Counted from the stretch's first letter, positions 1 to 8,936 are shown. The stretch is 64,000 bases of DNA from Brevundimonas sp. LM2 (GCF_002002865.1 NZ_CP019508.1:3018501-3082500), one strand, 5' to 3'. Notes: generated from the sequence alone by a model not told the origin. Translations and numbers: made by a program.

Positions 1-562
1 TGGGATCGCGCACGCGGTTCAGGATGACCTGGGCCACCGCCTCCTGACCGGCGGTGCTTTCCAACGCGGCCTCGTAATAGACGCCCTGGGTCAGGCAGCG
101 CAGCGCGCGTTGGCGGTCGGCGGGACTCGCGGTGTTGAAGACGAAGGGCTGGGCCGGGCGCAGCGAGCCCATGGCCGTGGGCATGGACGCGTTCAGCCGC
201 TGGGCCTCCAGGCCATGGGTCCCCAGGTCCAGCGACGGCTTGCCCGCCAGGGTCAGGCTCTCCCAGCCCGGCGTCAGACCCAGCAGCATGATGTGGCGCG
301 CGTTCGGGTCGAAGCGATCGGCCAGGGCGATCTGCGCCGGGTCCATCCGCGCCGACAGGGCGGCCAGCCCGCGTGGGGTCAGGTCGCCCCCCGTGACGCG
401 CGCGACCGCCTCGGCCATCCGATCGGTATCGGACCGCACCGTCGATCCCGCCGCCATGGCCACGCCCAGGGCCGCAAGGGCCGCCGGCATCGCCGCCGCA
501 TAGCGACGGACGCGGGTCTTCACCCGGTTCCAGTCGATCGGCGTGGCGAGGAATGCGTTCAT
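1..562 (-). CDS. Cell-wall hydrolase, SleB type (3' end outside window)
   Basis: The first 187 codons of a protein that runs off the left edge. It opens MNAFLATPIDWNRVKTRV, followed by an Ala-rich hydrophobic stretch (about residues 23-37) that fits a membrane anchor or uncleaved signal. After roughly 110 linker residues comes CLTQGVYYEAALESTAGQ and AVAQVILNRVRDP, the start of the Hydrolase_2/SleB domain, whose first Glu (YYEA) is the expected catalytic acid. It should cut peptidoglycan in the periplasm. The domain order and motif match the complete hydrolase at 2625-3746, so the two are likely paralogues a few kb apart. The catalytic domain is only partly visible. Confidence 0.88.
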   Translation of the reverse strand, partial: MNAFLATPIDWNRVKTRVRRYAAAMPAALAALGVAMAAGSTVRSDTDRMAEAVARVTGGDLTPRGLAALSARMDPAQIALADRFDPNARHIMLLGLTPGWESLTLAGKPSLDLGTHGLEAQRLNASMPTAMGSLRPAQPFVFNTASPADRQRALRCLTQGVYYEAALESTAGQEAVAQVILNRVRDP

Positions 563-651
563 GAATGCTTTCGGGACCTGAAGCGAGCGCCGCGAGGACG
601 GGGGCTTACCCATCCTTCGCGGCGCTTTTCAGGCCAGGGCTGTGCTGGGGC

Positions 652-1131
652 CTAGCGGCCGCCCAGGGTCGAACGCAGCATCCAGGCGAACTTCTCGTGC
701 GCGGCCAGACGCTGGGTCAGCAGGTCGACCGAGACGTCGTCGCCATCGTCGTCCGCCGCCGTCAGGGCCGTGCGGCAGGTGGCGATGACCGTCTCGTGGT
801 CCTTCATCAGCTCGCTCAGCATGGCCGAGGCGTCCTTCTCGGGGTCGCCGTCCTTGATCGAGGTCAGGTTGGCGAAGGCCGAATGCGACTGGGGCGCGAA
901 CTCGCCCAGGGCCCGGATCCGCTCGGCGATGTCGTCCAGAGCGTCCCAGATGTCGCGGTACTGCTGCTCCAGCAGGTTGTGGTAGGTGAAGAACTCCGGC
1001 CCCCGCACGTTCCAGTGGTAGCCGTGCGTCTTCATGTAGACCGCGAAGCTGTCGGCCAGGACCTTGCTGAGCTCCTGGGTGACATTGGCGCGTTCGGCCT
1101 TGGACAGGCCGGTGTCGATGGTGGCGGTCAT
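652..1131 (-). CDS. dps: Dps-family ferritin-like DNA-protection protein
   Basis: A 159-residue mini-ferritin that oxidises Fe(II), stores the iron in a dodecameric shell and protects DNA from peroxide. The ferroxidase set is visible with Dps spacing: H39 in GYHWNVRG, H51, D66 and E70 in DDIAERIRALGE. Length is normal for the family. The N-terminus is short and has few lysines, so direct DNA binding through a Lys-rich tail is not obvious. About 230 bp separate it from the upstream DUF6481 gene on the same strand, enough room for its own promoter. Family assignment is firm; DNA binding is inferred. Confidence 0.95.
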   Translation of the reverse strand: MTATIDTGLSKAERANVTQELSKVLADSFAVYMKTHGYHWNVRGPEFFTYHNLLEQQYRDIWDALDDIAERIRALGEFAPQSHSAFANLTSIKDGDPEKDASAMLSELMKDHETVIATCRTALTAADDDGDDVSVDLLTQRLAAHEKFAWMLRSTLGGR

Positions 1132-1361
1132 GGACGTTTCCTTTGGCGGCGGTTGCGGAGCAACCGCTCAGGTAGGGGTTCGACGGTCGCTCGCCAACCC
1201 GCGTCCGGGGAAATCGCCCGAACGCGCGAGGGCGGTTCGGATCGGAAACGCGCGCATCGACCGAGCGTTGCGGCGCCAGCGACCGCTGCGACACAGAGGC
1301 AGACGGCCGCCGTCCGGGCCCTCGGCCGGGCGCACCCGGCCGAACCACGACGCCGTCGGAT

Positions 1362-1721
1362 CTAGCGGCGCGCCTTGCGGGCGGCGTAGCGCGCGTCGCG
1401 GGCGGCCTTCTGTTCTTCCTTGGTGAGCTGCTTGCGCTCCTTGCGGGCGGCGCGCTTCTCGGCCTCGACGGCCTCCTCGCTGTCGCGCAGGGCGGCCAGG
1501 CGGGCCTCCTCGCGCTCCTGCTTGATGCGGCGCTCCTCGGCCTTGGCGGCCTCGTGCTGCAGGCGCAGGGCCTCCTTCTCGGCCGCGCGCTTTTCGGCCA
1601 GGCGGTCGAACTCGGGGTCGGTGACGGTCGGCTTGGGCTTGAACTTGGCCAACAGGGCCTTCTTGGCCTCCTGCTGGGTGCTGATGCGGTCGCTGAAGCC
1701 GGTTTGTTTCAGATCTCTCAT
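1362..1721 (-). CDS. DUF6481 family protein
   Basis: A 119-residue, highly charged protein. The N-terminal MRDLKQTGFSDRISTQQEAKKALLAKFKPKP is followed by an almost uninterrupted Lys/Arg/Glu/Ala-rich helix from about residue 42 to the end, likely coiled coil. The conserved start (GF.DR...Q..AK.ALL..F) is what I recognise as the DUF6481 family of alphaproteobacteria, whose role is unknown. No signal peptide or membrane segment is present, so it is cytosolic; the basic, helical character would suit nucleic-acid or ribosome binding, which is speculation. Confidence 0.85.
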   Translation of the reverse strand: MRDLKQTGFSDRISTQQEAKKALLAKFKPKPTVTDPEFDRLAEKRAAEKEALRLQHEAAKAEERRIKQEREEARLAALRDSEEAVEAEKRAARKERKQLTKEEQKAARDARYAARKARR

Positions 1722-1967
1722 GCGGGCGGTCGGTCGTCCTTCGAGGGGTTGGGTCGCGCGACCGGATGGACCCGGAAGACGCGATCAGGAGGCACTCAGG
1801 CATCCGGCGGTCGGCAAACCCGAATCGACGGCAAAAATCAAGCGCGCCGGGTCAGCTTTCACGGTTTGAGACCGTTCTTGAGAGCGACCGTCGCGCCAGA
1901 GCCTCAGGGGGAGCGACCTACATGGGGTCGGCGGCGGCGGAACCAACCCCCCGTCGCGCGCGGTCGG

Positions 1968-2156
1968 TCATCTGGGTCTCGAGGCCTGCCCGACCATCGT
2001 GCCCGCCGCGCCCCCGACCGCCGCGCCGACCGGCCCGCCGACGATCGCGCCGGCGACCGCGCCCGTGGCGGCGCGCTGTTCGATCGTCTGCCCGCAGGCG
2101 GACAGCGCCAGAGCCGTGGCGGCGAGGGCCAGCAGGGACAGGACGGAGGGACGCAT
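1968..2156 (-). CDS. Small glycine-zipper lipoprotein
   Basis: A 62-residue protein beginning MRPSVLSLLALAATALALSAC. The lipobox LSAC (residues 18-21) marks a lipoprotein signal peptide. The mature part has two or three GxxxG-type repeats (AVAGAIVGGPVGAAVGG) typical of glycine-zipper outer-membrane or entericidin-like proteins. The frame stays open 28 codons upstream, but that extension lacks lipoprotein character, so I start at the Met that creates the signal peptide. Probable small envelope lipoprotein; specific function unknown. Confidence 0.8.
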   Translation of the reverse strand: MRPSVLSLLALAATALALSACGQTIEQRAATGAVAGAIVGGPVGAAVGGAAGTMVGQASRPR

Positions 2157-2624
2157 GGAACAGAACGCTTTTCTACAGAAATTCAGGGGATCAGAAGGAC
2201 AACGTCGCCATACGGCACAGGTTCCGCGGCGCTGCGGCACGCTAGATCAGCAGGCCGCCACACAGGCATCGAATACAATAAAAAGGCGCGCCTAGAGTGG
2301 TCTTGAGACGGCCGATAAATGATCTCGCACTGGTCTATGCATCCGGATACAGAATAGGGGCTGAATGCGTTCGGGCGAAACCGGAAACGTCAAAAGGTAG
2401 CTTCGCGTTTAACCAACATCTGCCCGCGAATGCTGCGATGCAGCACCGACTTGCGAATCGACCACATTGATGACATAAATGGGTGGCTAAAGGCGCTTCC
2501 TTCGACGGTCTCGACGTTCATCGAGCCGCGATTCGCAAATCGGCCCGCGACCCAGCCTGAAAGGCGGCTCGCCCGGTTCTGCAGACGACCCTGGGGCAGC
2601 TTTCCCGCCCTGCTGAATAGGACG
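2157..2624. other. Intergenic region between divergent genes, 468 bp
   Basis: This stretch separates the glycine-zipper lipoprotein (left, minus) from the cell-wall hydrolase (right, plus). It is visibly more AT-rich than its surroundings around 2160-2300 and 2380-2480, as expected for divergent promoters. The hydrolase frame is open from about 2430, but that extension has no protein-like character. I could not assign a convincing -35/-10 pair or operator and see no RNA gene. Confidence 0.5.
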
Positions 2625-3746
2625 ATGCCCTTGTTCCATCCCTCGCAGTCGCGTGCGATCTCGCGCGCCGATCGTGTGGCCCGGATCCGGCCCACGACGG
2701 CGGCGGCGGTGGTCGGCGGTGTGCTGGGGCTGGCGATCGGCTGTGCCTATCTGGGGGGAACGGTCGCCCGCACGACCACCATCCGCGCCCAGGCCGAGCG
2801 GATCGAGGGGGCCACCTCGGCCGGCTTCACCGAAGAGGCCCTGGCCGCCGCCGCCGGGGGGCTGGACGCCAGCGCCCTGGCCATCGCCCGTCGCCATGAT
2901 CCCTACACCGTGGCCGGGTCCGCGCAGCGCGACCGCCAGGCCGAGTTGCTGACGGCCCGCCTCGAGCAACTTCGCCCCAACGCCGCCACCGGCGATCTGC
3001 GCCGCGCCAACCTGACCGAACTGGCCGGTGCCGCCCGTCCCTTCCATCTTGGCAATGCGCTGGACGAGAGCCGCGATCTGGAATGCCTGACCCAGGCCGC
3101 CTACTACGAAGCCCGGGGCGAAGGGGCCGACGGCATGCGCGCCGTGGCCCAGGTCGTCCTGAACCGCGCGCGCCACCCCGCCTTCCCCAACAGCGTCTGC
3201 GGCGTGGTGTTCCAGGGGGCCGGCCGTCGCGTCGGCTGCCAGTTCAGCTTCACCTGCGACGGCTCGATGCGCGCGCCGGTCAATCGCGCCGCCTGGAACC
3301 GGGCCCGCACGGTGGCCTCGGCCGCCCTGTCCGGCCGCGTCTATGTGGGCGTCGGCAACGCCACCCATTTCCACACCACCGGCGTCTCGCCCTCGTGGCG
3401 GAACGCGCTGCTGCGGGTCAACCAGGTCGGCACCCACGTCTTCTACCGCTTCGGCGGCCGCGCGGGATCCAGCCGGTCCTTCGCCTACCAGACCCGCCCG
3501 TCGACCGGCGGCGAGATGCAGAACGCTGTCTATGCCGGGATCGACCCGGCCAACACCCTGCGTCAGGCGGGTCAGGCGATCGCCTACAGCGCCGTCGTCG
3601 CGCAGGAAAACCTGTCGTCGCCCGCCGCGCAGGACAGGCCGACCGAGACGCCCGCCCCGACCGTCAAGCCGGTTGAACTGGCCGTCCCGGTCGCGGCCGC
3701 GACGTCACCGGTGCCCGCCCCTTCGCCGGCTGCCCCGACGACCTAG
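2625..3746 (+). CDS. Cell-wall hydrolase, SleB type, membrane-anchored
   Basis: A 373-residue protein from MPLFHPSQSRAIS. A hydrophobic segment at about residues 28-46 (AAAVVGGVLGLAIGCAYLGG) anchors it with the bulk in the periplasm. A linker leads to the SleB/Hydrolase_2 domain in the middle, with ECLTQAAYYEARGE, AVAQVVLNRARHPAFP, a conserved Cys pair (NSVCGVVFQ and CQFSFTCDG) and HFHTTGVSPSW. The last 60 residues are a Pro/Thr/Ala-rich tail. The start is chosen because the upstream open frame (from 2430) encodes nothing domain-like. Likely lytic transglycosylase or amidase acting on peptidoglycan; paralogue of the partial gene at 1-562. Confidence 0.88.
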   Translation: MPLFHPSQSRAISRADRVARIRPTTAAAVVGGVLGLAIGCAYLGGTVARTTTIRAQAERIEGATSAGFTEEALAAAAGGLDASALAIARRHDPYTVAGSAQRDRQAELLTARLEQLRPNAATGDLRRANLTELAGAARPFHLGNALDESRDLECLTQAAYYEARGEGADGMRAVAQVVLNRARHPAFPNSVCGVVFQGAGRRVGCQFSFTCDGSMRAPVNRAAWNRARTVASAALSGRVYVGVGNATHFHTTGVSPSWRNALLRVNQVGTHVFYRFGGRAGSSRSFAYQTRPSTGGEMQNAVYAGIDPANTLRQAGQAIAYSAVVAQENLSSPAAQDRPTETPAPTVKPVELAVPVAAATSPVPAPSPAAPTT

Positions 3747-3749
3747 ATC

Positions 3750-3953
3750 TCAGAGGCTGTGGTCGCGCACGCTCCAGCGGTTGAGCGTGGACTGACTCAA
3801 GGGGCCGAACCGGTCCTCGCCGTCGAAGCCCGGCTGGACCGGTCGCTGCGGCGGCGTCTCGACGGCCCTGCCGTTCCGCTCCGCGCGCTCCGGGACGGGT
3901 GTCTCGTCGTCGAAGCTGCGAGACTCTTCCAGGATGTCTGGCACTTCGGTCAT
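3750..3953 (-). CDS. Small hypothetical protein, 67 aa
   Basis: A 67-residue acidic/polar protein (MTEVPDILEESRSFDDETPVPERAERN at the start, ending LNRWSVRDHSL). It has no signal peptide, membrane segment or motif I recognise. Its stop lies 3 bp from the stop of the cell-wall hydrolase, so the two converge, and it sits between that gene and nadC. Composition (low Ala, mixed charges, Trp) looks like a coding sequence rather than a shadow frame, but nothing else supports it. Confidence 0.55.
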   Translation of the reverse strand: MTEVPDILEESRSFDDETPVPERAERNGRAVETPPQRPVQPGFDGEDRFGPLSQSTLNRWSVRDHSL

Positions 3954-4005
3954 GCGGGCTTAACCCGTGGCGGCCCGGCGCGTTCCGAGGCCGCTCGGTG
4001 GGGCC

Positions 4006-4875
4006 TCAGACGGCGTCCAGCCCGATGTCGAGCACCGGGGCCGAATGGGTCAGCGCCCCCACCGAGATCACATCGACGCCGGTCTCGGCGACCCGGCGCA
4101 CCGTCGACAGATTGACGCCTCCGGAGGCCTCCAGCACCACGGGGTGCCCGCCGGCGCGCGTGCGCCGCACCGCCTCGGTCAGCATCGCCGGGTCGAAATT
4201 GTCCAGCATGATCACGTCCGGTCCCCCGCCCGCCGCGACCAGGGCCAGGGCGATGTCCAGCTGGTCCAGCCCGTCCACCTCGACCTCGATCTTCATCAGG
4301 TGACCGACGTGGGCGCGGGCGGCGCGGACCGCCGCCTCGACCCCGCCGCAGACGGCGATGTGGTTGTCCTTGATCAGGATGGCGTCATCCAGGCCGAAAC
4401 GGTGATTGACCCCGCCGCCGCAGCGCACCGCGTGCTTCTCCAGCGCCCGCAGCCCTGGTGTGGTCTTGCGGGTGTCCGCGATCCGCGCCCCCGTCCCCTC
4501 GACCGCCTCGACATAGGCCCGCGTCAGGGTGGCGACGCCGCACAGCCGGCCCAGCAGGTTCAGCGCCGTCCGCTCCGCCGACAGGAAGGCCCGCGCACCC
4601 GCCTCGACCTCGGCCAGCACCGCCCCGGCCTCGAAGGCGTCGCCGTCCGCCATGCGCAGGTCAATGGAGGCCCCGGGATCCATCTCCAGCAGGCTCAGCC
4701 GCACACAGTCGATCCCCGCCAGCACGCCCGGCTTGCGCGCCGCGAAGACCGCACGCATCCGCGCGCGCTCGGGGATACAGGCCGCCGCGGTCACATCGCC
4801 CGCCCGCCCCAGGTCCTCGGCCAGGGCGGCGCGCACGATCGGCAGGATCAGGATGTCGGGAAGGCGGGGGACCAT
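4006..4875 (-). CDS. nadC: Nicotinate-nucleotide pyrophosphorylase (quinolinate phosphoribosyltransferase)
   Basis: A 289-residue enzyme converting quinolinate and PRPP to nicotinate mononucleotide, CO2 and PPi, the third step of de novo NAD synthesis. Visible signatures are ALAEDLGRAGDVTA at the N-terminus, FLSAERTALNLLGRLCGVAT, ADTRKTTPGLRALEKHAVRCGGGVNHR, ILIKDNHI, EVEVDGLDQ and the C-terminal LEASGGVNLSTVRRVAETGVDVISVG. Length is typical. Start ATG overlaps the stop of the upstream Uma2 gene (ATGA), so it is translationally coupled as the last gene of the nad operon. Confidence 0.97.
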   Translation of the reverse strand: MVPRLPDILILPIVRAALAEDLGRAGDVTAAACIPERARMRAVFAARKPGVLAGIDCVRLSLLEMDPGASIDLRMADGDAFEAGAVLAEVEAGARAFLSAERTALNLLGRLCGVATLTRAYVEAVEGTGARIADTRKTTPGLRALEKHAVRCGGGVNHRFGLDDAILIKDNHIAVCGGVEAAVRAARAHVGHLMKIEVEVDGLDQLDIALALVAAGGGPDVIMLDNFDPAMLTEAVRRTRAGGHPVVLEASGGVNLSTVRRVAETGVDVISVGALTHSAPVLDIGLDAV

Positions 4876-5471
4876 CAACGGCCGAAGATTTCGGTCAAGG
4901 CGATCTCGATCTCCGGCGCGAACAACGGTTGAAGGGCCTCTGTCTGCACGGTCACCTCGCTGTCCCACTGCCCATCGCGGCGCGGCCCCCGATAGATCCG
5001 CACCGAGCGCGTCTCCGGCATGACGATCCACAGTTCGGGGATACCGGCACGCGCATAAAGGGGAACCTTGACCTTGCGATCGGCATCCTGCGTCGAGACC
5101 GAAACCTCGATCACCAGGACGGCATCCTCGCCGCGATAGTATTTTCCGTCGGCCGGGCGTCGCGCCACGAGGACGTCGGGCTCCGGCGCATTCCGGTCGT
5201 CGATCCGCAGAGTCGCGTTCGAGACGACGTCGAACCCGGCGATCGCCTTCGCTGCGACGGCGACGTGCAGGCGGACCAGAAGATCGCTGTTGACCCTGGC
5301 GTGTTCCATTCCAGCCGGAGCCATGTCGACGATCACCCCCTCGATCAGCTCGACGCGGCCGGGCTTGTCGTCGAACACGCCCAGCTCGGCCATGCGCTCA
5401 TAGGCGTCGAAGTCGAAGAGGAAGCGACGCGCACCCTCTTCCACGCCGTCCCTGGCCTCGCTCGCTTCCAT
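4875..5471 (-). CDS. Uma2-family putative PD-(D/E)XK nuclease
   Basis: A 198-residue member of the Uma2/DUF820 family, which has a restriction-endonuclease-like fold. The core is visible: RVELIEGVIVDMAPAG, PEPDVLVARR, LVIEVSVSTQDADRKVKVPLYARAGIPELWIV. The family Glu, Asp and E-x-S/K active-site pattern is present. No in vivo substrate is established. It starts 8 bp after the nadB stop and overlaps the nadC start, so it is embedded in the NAD operon. Uma2 genes are frequent in cyanobacteria and actinobacteria; a place between nadB and nadC is odd and may reflect insertion of a mobile or orphan cassette without loss of coupling. Confidence 0.9.
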   Translation of the reverse strand: MEASEARDGVEEGARRFLFDFDAYERMAELGVFDDKPGRVELIEGVIVDMAPAGMEHARVNSDLLVRLHVAVAAKAIAGFDVVSNATLRIDDRNAPEPDVLVARRPADGKYYRGEDAVLVIEVSVSTQDADRKVKVPLYARAGIPELWIVMPETRSVRIYRGPRRDGQWDSEVTVQTEALQPLFAPEIEIALTEIFGR

Positions 5472-5478
5472 GGCGCGA

Positions 5479-7005
5479 CTATGCCCCAACCGCCACCCGG
5501 CGAAAAGGCGCTGCAACCTCAGGTTTGATCAACCGCGTATGCCGCGCCACGGTGGCGGTGTCCGGATAGTCGCTGCGATAGTGGCCGCCCCGGCTCTCGT
5601 GCCGGGCCAGGGCCGCCTCGACGATCAGCCGCGCCGCCACCAGGGCGGGTGGGGCCCCGTGCAGGGCTTCCAGCCGATCGATGAGAGCGATCTGACGGTG
5701 CAGACCCTCGCCGTCCCGCACCACACCGCAGTGCGCGCTCATCCCGGTCCGCAGCTCCAGCATCGCCGCATCCGGCAGGTCGTCGACGACCGCCCCGACG
5801 ACGACGGGTCCGCTGACGCCCGTCTCCAGCGCGGCCGCCCGCCCCGTCCGCCGCCCGAAGGCCGCCGCCTCCAGCAGGGAGTTGGACGCCAGCCGGTTGG
5901 CGCCGTGCACCCCCGTCGCCGCGCATTCGCCGACGGCGAACAGGCCGGCCAGGCCGGTGTGGCCATCCGGATCGGCCGCGATCCCGCCCATGTGATAGTG
6001 GGCCGCCGCCGCCACCGGGATCGGGGTCACGCGCGGATCCAGCCCGGCGGCCGTGCAGGCGGCGAAGACGGCCGGAAACTCGCTCGGGAAATGCGCCCCG
6101 ATGGCCTTGGTGGCGTCCAGCAGGGCCCCGCGCCCCGCCGCCCGCGCGGCATGGACGGCCCGCGCCACGATATCGCGCGCCTTCAGGTCCGCGTCCGGGG
6201 CTTCGCCCAGCAGGAAATGCCCGTCGCGATCGATCAGCCGCGCCCCCTCGCCCCGCAGCGCCTCGGTCGCCAGCGGCATGGGGTCCAGCCCGACGTCGAT
6301 GGCGGTGGGGTGGAACTGCACGAACTCAGGATCCAGGATCTCGGCCCCCGCCGCCCAGGCCAGGGCCATGCCCTCGCCCTTCAGCGCGGTCGGCGTCGTC
6401 GTCGCCCCGAACAGCCCGCCCGCCCCGCCGGTCGCAAGGACCACGGCCGGGGCCAGAACCTCGACCAGACGCCCGCTCGGATGCTCGATCACCGCGCCAC
6501 GCACGCGGCCGGTCGCATCCTGGATCAGGGCCCGCAGCCGCGCGTCTTCCCACACCGTGATGTGATCCGCCGCCCGCACCGAGGCGACCAGGGCCGACAG
6601 GATGGCCCGCCCGGCGCCGTCGCCGCCGACCCGGGCCACGCGCGGCATGGAGTGGGCCGCTTCCAGGCTGACGAAGAACTGGCCCTCGGGGTCGCGGTCG
6701 AACGGGGCCCCCAGCGAGGCCAGCCATTCGACGGTCGCGCGCCCTTCGTCGGTCAGGATCTCGGCCGCGTGATGGTCGACCAGGCCGGCCCCGGCCGCCT
6801 CGGTGTCCTTCAGGTGCAGCGCCGGGGCATCGTCCTTCGACAGCGCCGCCGCCACCCCGCCCTGGGCCCAGGCGCTGGACGCCGCCTCCAGCAGGGGGGC
6901 CGGGCTGATGACCAGCACGGGCCTCGGGGCCGCCGAGAGCGCCACCGACAGACCGGCCAGCCCGCCGCCGATGATCAGCGGCCCGTCGTGAACGATGCGA
7001 CTCAT
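5479..7005 (-). CDS. nadB: L-aspartate oxidase
   Basis: A 508-residue FAD enzyme that oxidises L-aspartate to iminoaspartate, the first step of de novo NAD synthesis. The N-terminal dinucleotide-binding motif is IIGGGLAGLSVAL, followed by SSAWAQGGVAAAL. Other family blocks are the MPRVARVGGDGAGR loop, VVLATGGAGGLFGATT, EFVQFHPTA, EALRGEGARLID, HYHMGGIAADPDGHT, LFAVGECAATGVHGANRLASNSLLEA and the C-terminal helical domain with ESRGGHYRSDYP. Its start overlaps the stop of the M50 gene (ATGA). It supplies NadA with iminoaspartate. Confidence 0.98.
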   Translation of the reverse strand: MSRIVHDGPLIIGGGLAGLSVALSAAPRPVLVISPAPLLEAASSAWAQGGVAAALSKDDAPALHLKDTEAAGAGLVDHHAAEILTDEGRATVEWLASLGAPFDRDPEGQFFVSLEAAHSMPRVARVGGDGAGRAILSALVASVRAADHITVWEDARLRALIQDATGRVRGAVIEHPSGRLVEVLAPAVVLATGGAGGLFGATTTPTALKGEGMALAWAAGAEILDPEFVQFHPTAIDVGLDPMPLATEALRGEGARLIDRDGHFLLGEAPDADLKARDIVARAVHAARAAGRGALLDATKAIGAHFPSEFPAVFAACTAAGLDPRVTPIPVAAAAHYHMGGIAADPDGHTGLAGLFAVGECAATGVHGANRLASNSLLEAAAFGRRTGRAAALETGVSGPVVVGAVVDDLPDAAMLELRTGMSAHCGVVRDGEGLHRQIALIDRLEALHGAPPALVAARLIVEAALARHESRGGHYRSDYPDTATVARHTRLIKPEVAAPFRRVAVGA

Positions 7006-7847
7006 CGGTCGAAGCCGATGAAGCGGGCGGCGATGGACAGGGCCTGCGTCGGGGATCCGTCCGCGATCGGCAGCAGCACGCCCAGGGCGGCCGCGCCGCA
7101 GGCGGCGGCGGTGATCAGGAACAGGGCCAGCGACTTGCCCGCCTCGCCCCAGGTCAGCTTCTGCTCACCCGGTCTCCAGGCTCCGCGCTGCAGCGAGCCG
7201 AACACGGCGATGCCCAGGAAGACGGCCAGGATCCAGCGCCCGGTCGACACGCCCCACCAGACGGCCAAGGCCCCCATGGCGATCAGGGCGGCCTTCTCGA
7301 CCATCGGATCGATCCGCGCCAGCACCGGCCCCAGGGCCTTGGAGCCGTCCAGCGGCGGCGCGGGGGCCAGGTTGACCAGGTTGATCATGGCGATGAAGAA
7401 GGCCCCCAGCATCCAGGCGTCGTCGCCCGTCGCCAGCCAGACCCCGACGGCCGGCAGCACGGCCAGCAGGCCGAAGGCCGGACCGGCCAGGGCGACCAGC
7501 ACCCCGTGCCACTCGCTGACCGGGTTCCGCTGCCCCCGCGCCATCCCGCCCAGGAAGGGGATGATGTAGATCTTGGCGGGCCCCATCCCCAGCCGGTTCA
7601 TCGCCAGCACATGGCCGTATTCGTGCACGAACAGGCCGAACAGCGCGGCCACCGCCACGATCCCGCTGCCGGTCGCCAGCCAGATAAATCCGCCCAGCAG
7701 CAGGGTCGAGGCGATGGCCCAGGGCAGGCTCTGCCCCTTGTCGATGTTCGGCGCGCCGGGGCTGGAGGCGGGCACCGCCGTCGCGACCGGGGCGACCGGC
7801 GTAACCACCCGTCCGTCGCGCGAACCCCACGGGCCTGTCTCGCTCAT
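7002..7847 (-). CDS. Site-2 protease family (M50) membrane metalloprotease
   Basis: A 281-residue polytopic membrane protein. A disordered Pro/Ala/Val-rich N-terminus (about 40 residues) precedes a hydrophobic segment and the zinc site HEYGH (residues 75-79). The second metal-site motif of the S2P family appears as NLAPAPPLDGSKALG. Four to six further hydrophobic segments follow. Both ends are coupled by ATGA overlaps: start with the nadA stop, stop with the nadB start. It is therefore translated with the NAD genes, yet it has no known role in NAD synthesis. It could be an intramembrane protease tied to the pathway by position only. Confidence 0.92.
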   Translation of the reverse strand: MSETGPWGSRDGRVVTPVAPVATAVPASSPGAPNIDKGQSLPWAIASTLLLGGFIWLATGSGIVAVAALFGLFVHEYGHVLAMNRLGMGPAKIYIIPFLGGMARGQRNPVSEWHGVLVALAGPAFGLLAVLPAVGVWLATGDDAWMLGAFFIAMINLVNLAPAPPLDGSKALGPVLARIDPMVEKAALIAMGALAVWWGVSTGRWILAVFLGIAVFGSLQRGAWRPGEQKLTWGEAGKSLALFLITAAACGAAALGVLLPIADGSPTQALSIAARFIGFDR

Positions 7848-8920
7848 ATCAGTTCCACCGACACATGGTGCCGGGCCTTGATCATGTCGTAGCGCGCGGG
7901 CACCAGCGGCGGCGGCAGGTCGATCATCCGCTGCACGGCCAGGGCCGCCGGCGCGATCATCGCCTCCGGCACCGTGACCTCGAACTGCATGTCGCGCAGG
8001 GCGTCGCGGATGTTCGTCAGGGTGATCCGCTTCATATAGGGGCACAGGTTGCACGGGCCGATGAAGCTGACCTCGGGCACGTCGCCCTTGATGTTGGCGG
8101 CCATCGAGCATTCGGTGATCAGCACCACCTGTTTCGGCTTCTTGGCGGTGATGTAGTCCGTCATCGCGGCGGTCGATCCGGCGAAGTCGGCGGCGGCCAG
8201 CACGTCCTCCGGGCACTCAGGGTGGGCCAGGATCTCGGCCCCCGGATAGGCCTGACGCATCTCCTCGATGTCGGCGGCACGGAACCGCTCATGGACGATG
8301 CAGCGTCCCTTCCAGGCGATGATGCCGACGTTCGTCTGCGCCGCCACGTTCCGGGCCAGGAACTCGTCGGGGATCAGGATGACCTTGTCGACGCCCCATT
8401 CCTTGGCCGCCCATTCGACCACCTGAACGGCGTTGGCGCTGGTGCAGCAGATGTCGGTCTCGGCCTTCACATCGGCCGTGGTGTTCACATAGGTCACGAC
8501 CGGCAGGCCCGGATAGCGCTGCTTGATCAGCCGCACGTCCGCGCCCGTGATCGCCTCGGCCAGCGAACAGCCGGCCTTCAGGTCGGGGATCAGCACGGTC
8601 TTGTCCGGGCTCAGGATCTTGGAGGTCTCGGCCATGAAGTGCACGCCGGCCTGGACGATGACCCTGGCGCTCGACTTGGCCGCCTCCTTGGCCAGGCCCA
8701 GGCTGTCGCCGACATAGTCGCCGACCCCGTGGAAGATCTCGGGCACCATGTAGTTGTGCGCCAGGATGACCGCGTCGCGCTCGCGTTTCAGGGCGTTGAT
8801 CTCGGAAATCAGCCGCGCCTGATCCGGCCACTCCATCGGGGTGACGAACTCCTTGACCTTGGCCCAGACCGGCGCGGTCTCCTCGGCGATCTTGCGATCC
8901 AGCTGCAGACTGACGACCAA
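7844..8920 (-). CDS. nadA: Quinolinate synthase A
   Basis: A 358-residue [4Fe-4S] enzyme that condenses iminoaspartate with dihydroxyacetone phosphate to quinolinate. Motifs: ILAHNYMVPEI, DYVGDSLGLAKEA, HFMAETSKIL, DLKAGCSLAE, CCTSANAVQV, AHPECPEDVL and GPCNLCPYMK. The cysteines in KAGC, CTSAN and NLCPYM are the expected cluster ligands. I place the start at TTG (8918-8920), because GGGAGG lies 5 nt upstream and no in-frame ATG has a ribosome-binding site; the open frame upstream runs through the operator and promoter. First gene of the nad operon. Confidence 0.95.
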   Translation of the reverse strand: MVVSLQLDRKIAEETAPVWAKVKEFVTPMEWPDQARLISEINALKRERDAVILAHNYMVPEIFHGVGDYVGDSLGLAKEAAKSSARVIVQAGVHFMAETSKILSPDKTVLIPDLKAGCSLAEAITGADVRLIKQRYPGLPVVTYVNTTADVKAETDICCTSANAVQVVEWAAKEWGVDKVILIPDEFLARNVAAQTNVGIIAWKGRCIVHERFRAADIEEMRQAYPGAEILAHPECPEDVLAAADFAGSTAAMTDYITAKKPKQVVLITECSMAANIKGDVPEVSFIGPCNLCPYMKRITLTNIRDALRDMQFEVTVPEAMIAPAALAVQRMIDLPPPLVPARYDMIKARHHVSVELI

Positions 8921-8936
8921 TGCGGCCTCCCGACCC

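Noticed and set aside
4875..5471. Uma2 gene as a transposase-linked insertion
   Set aside because: Its ends couple precisely to nadB and nadC, and no repeats or target duplication flank it, so mobility is not supported by the sequence.
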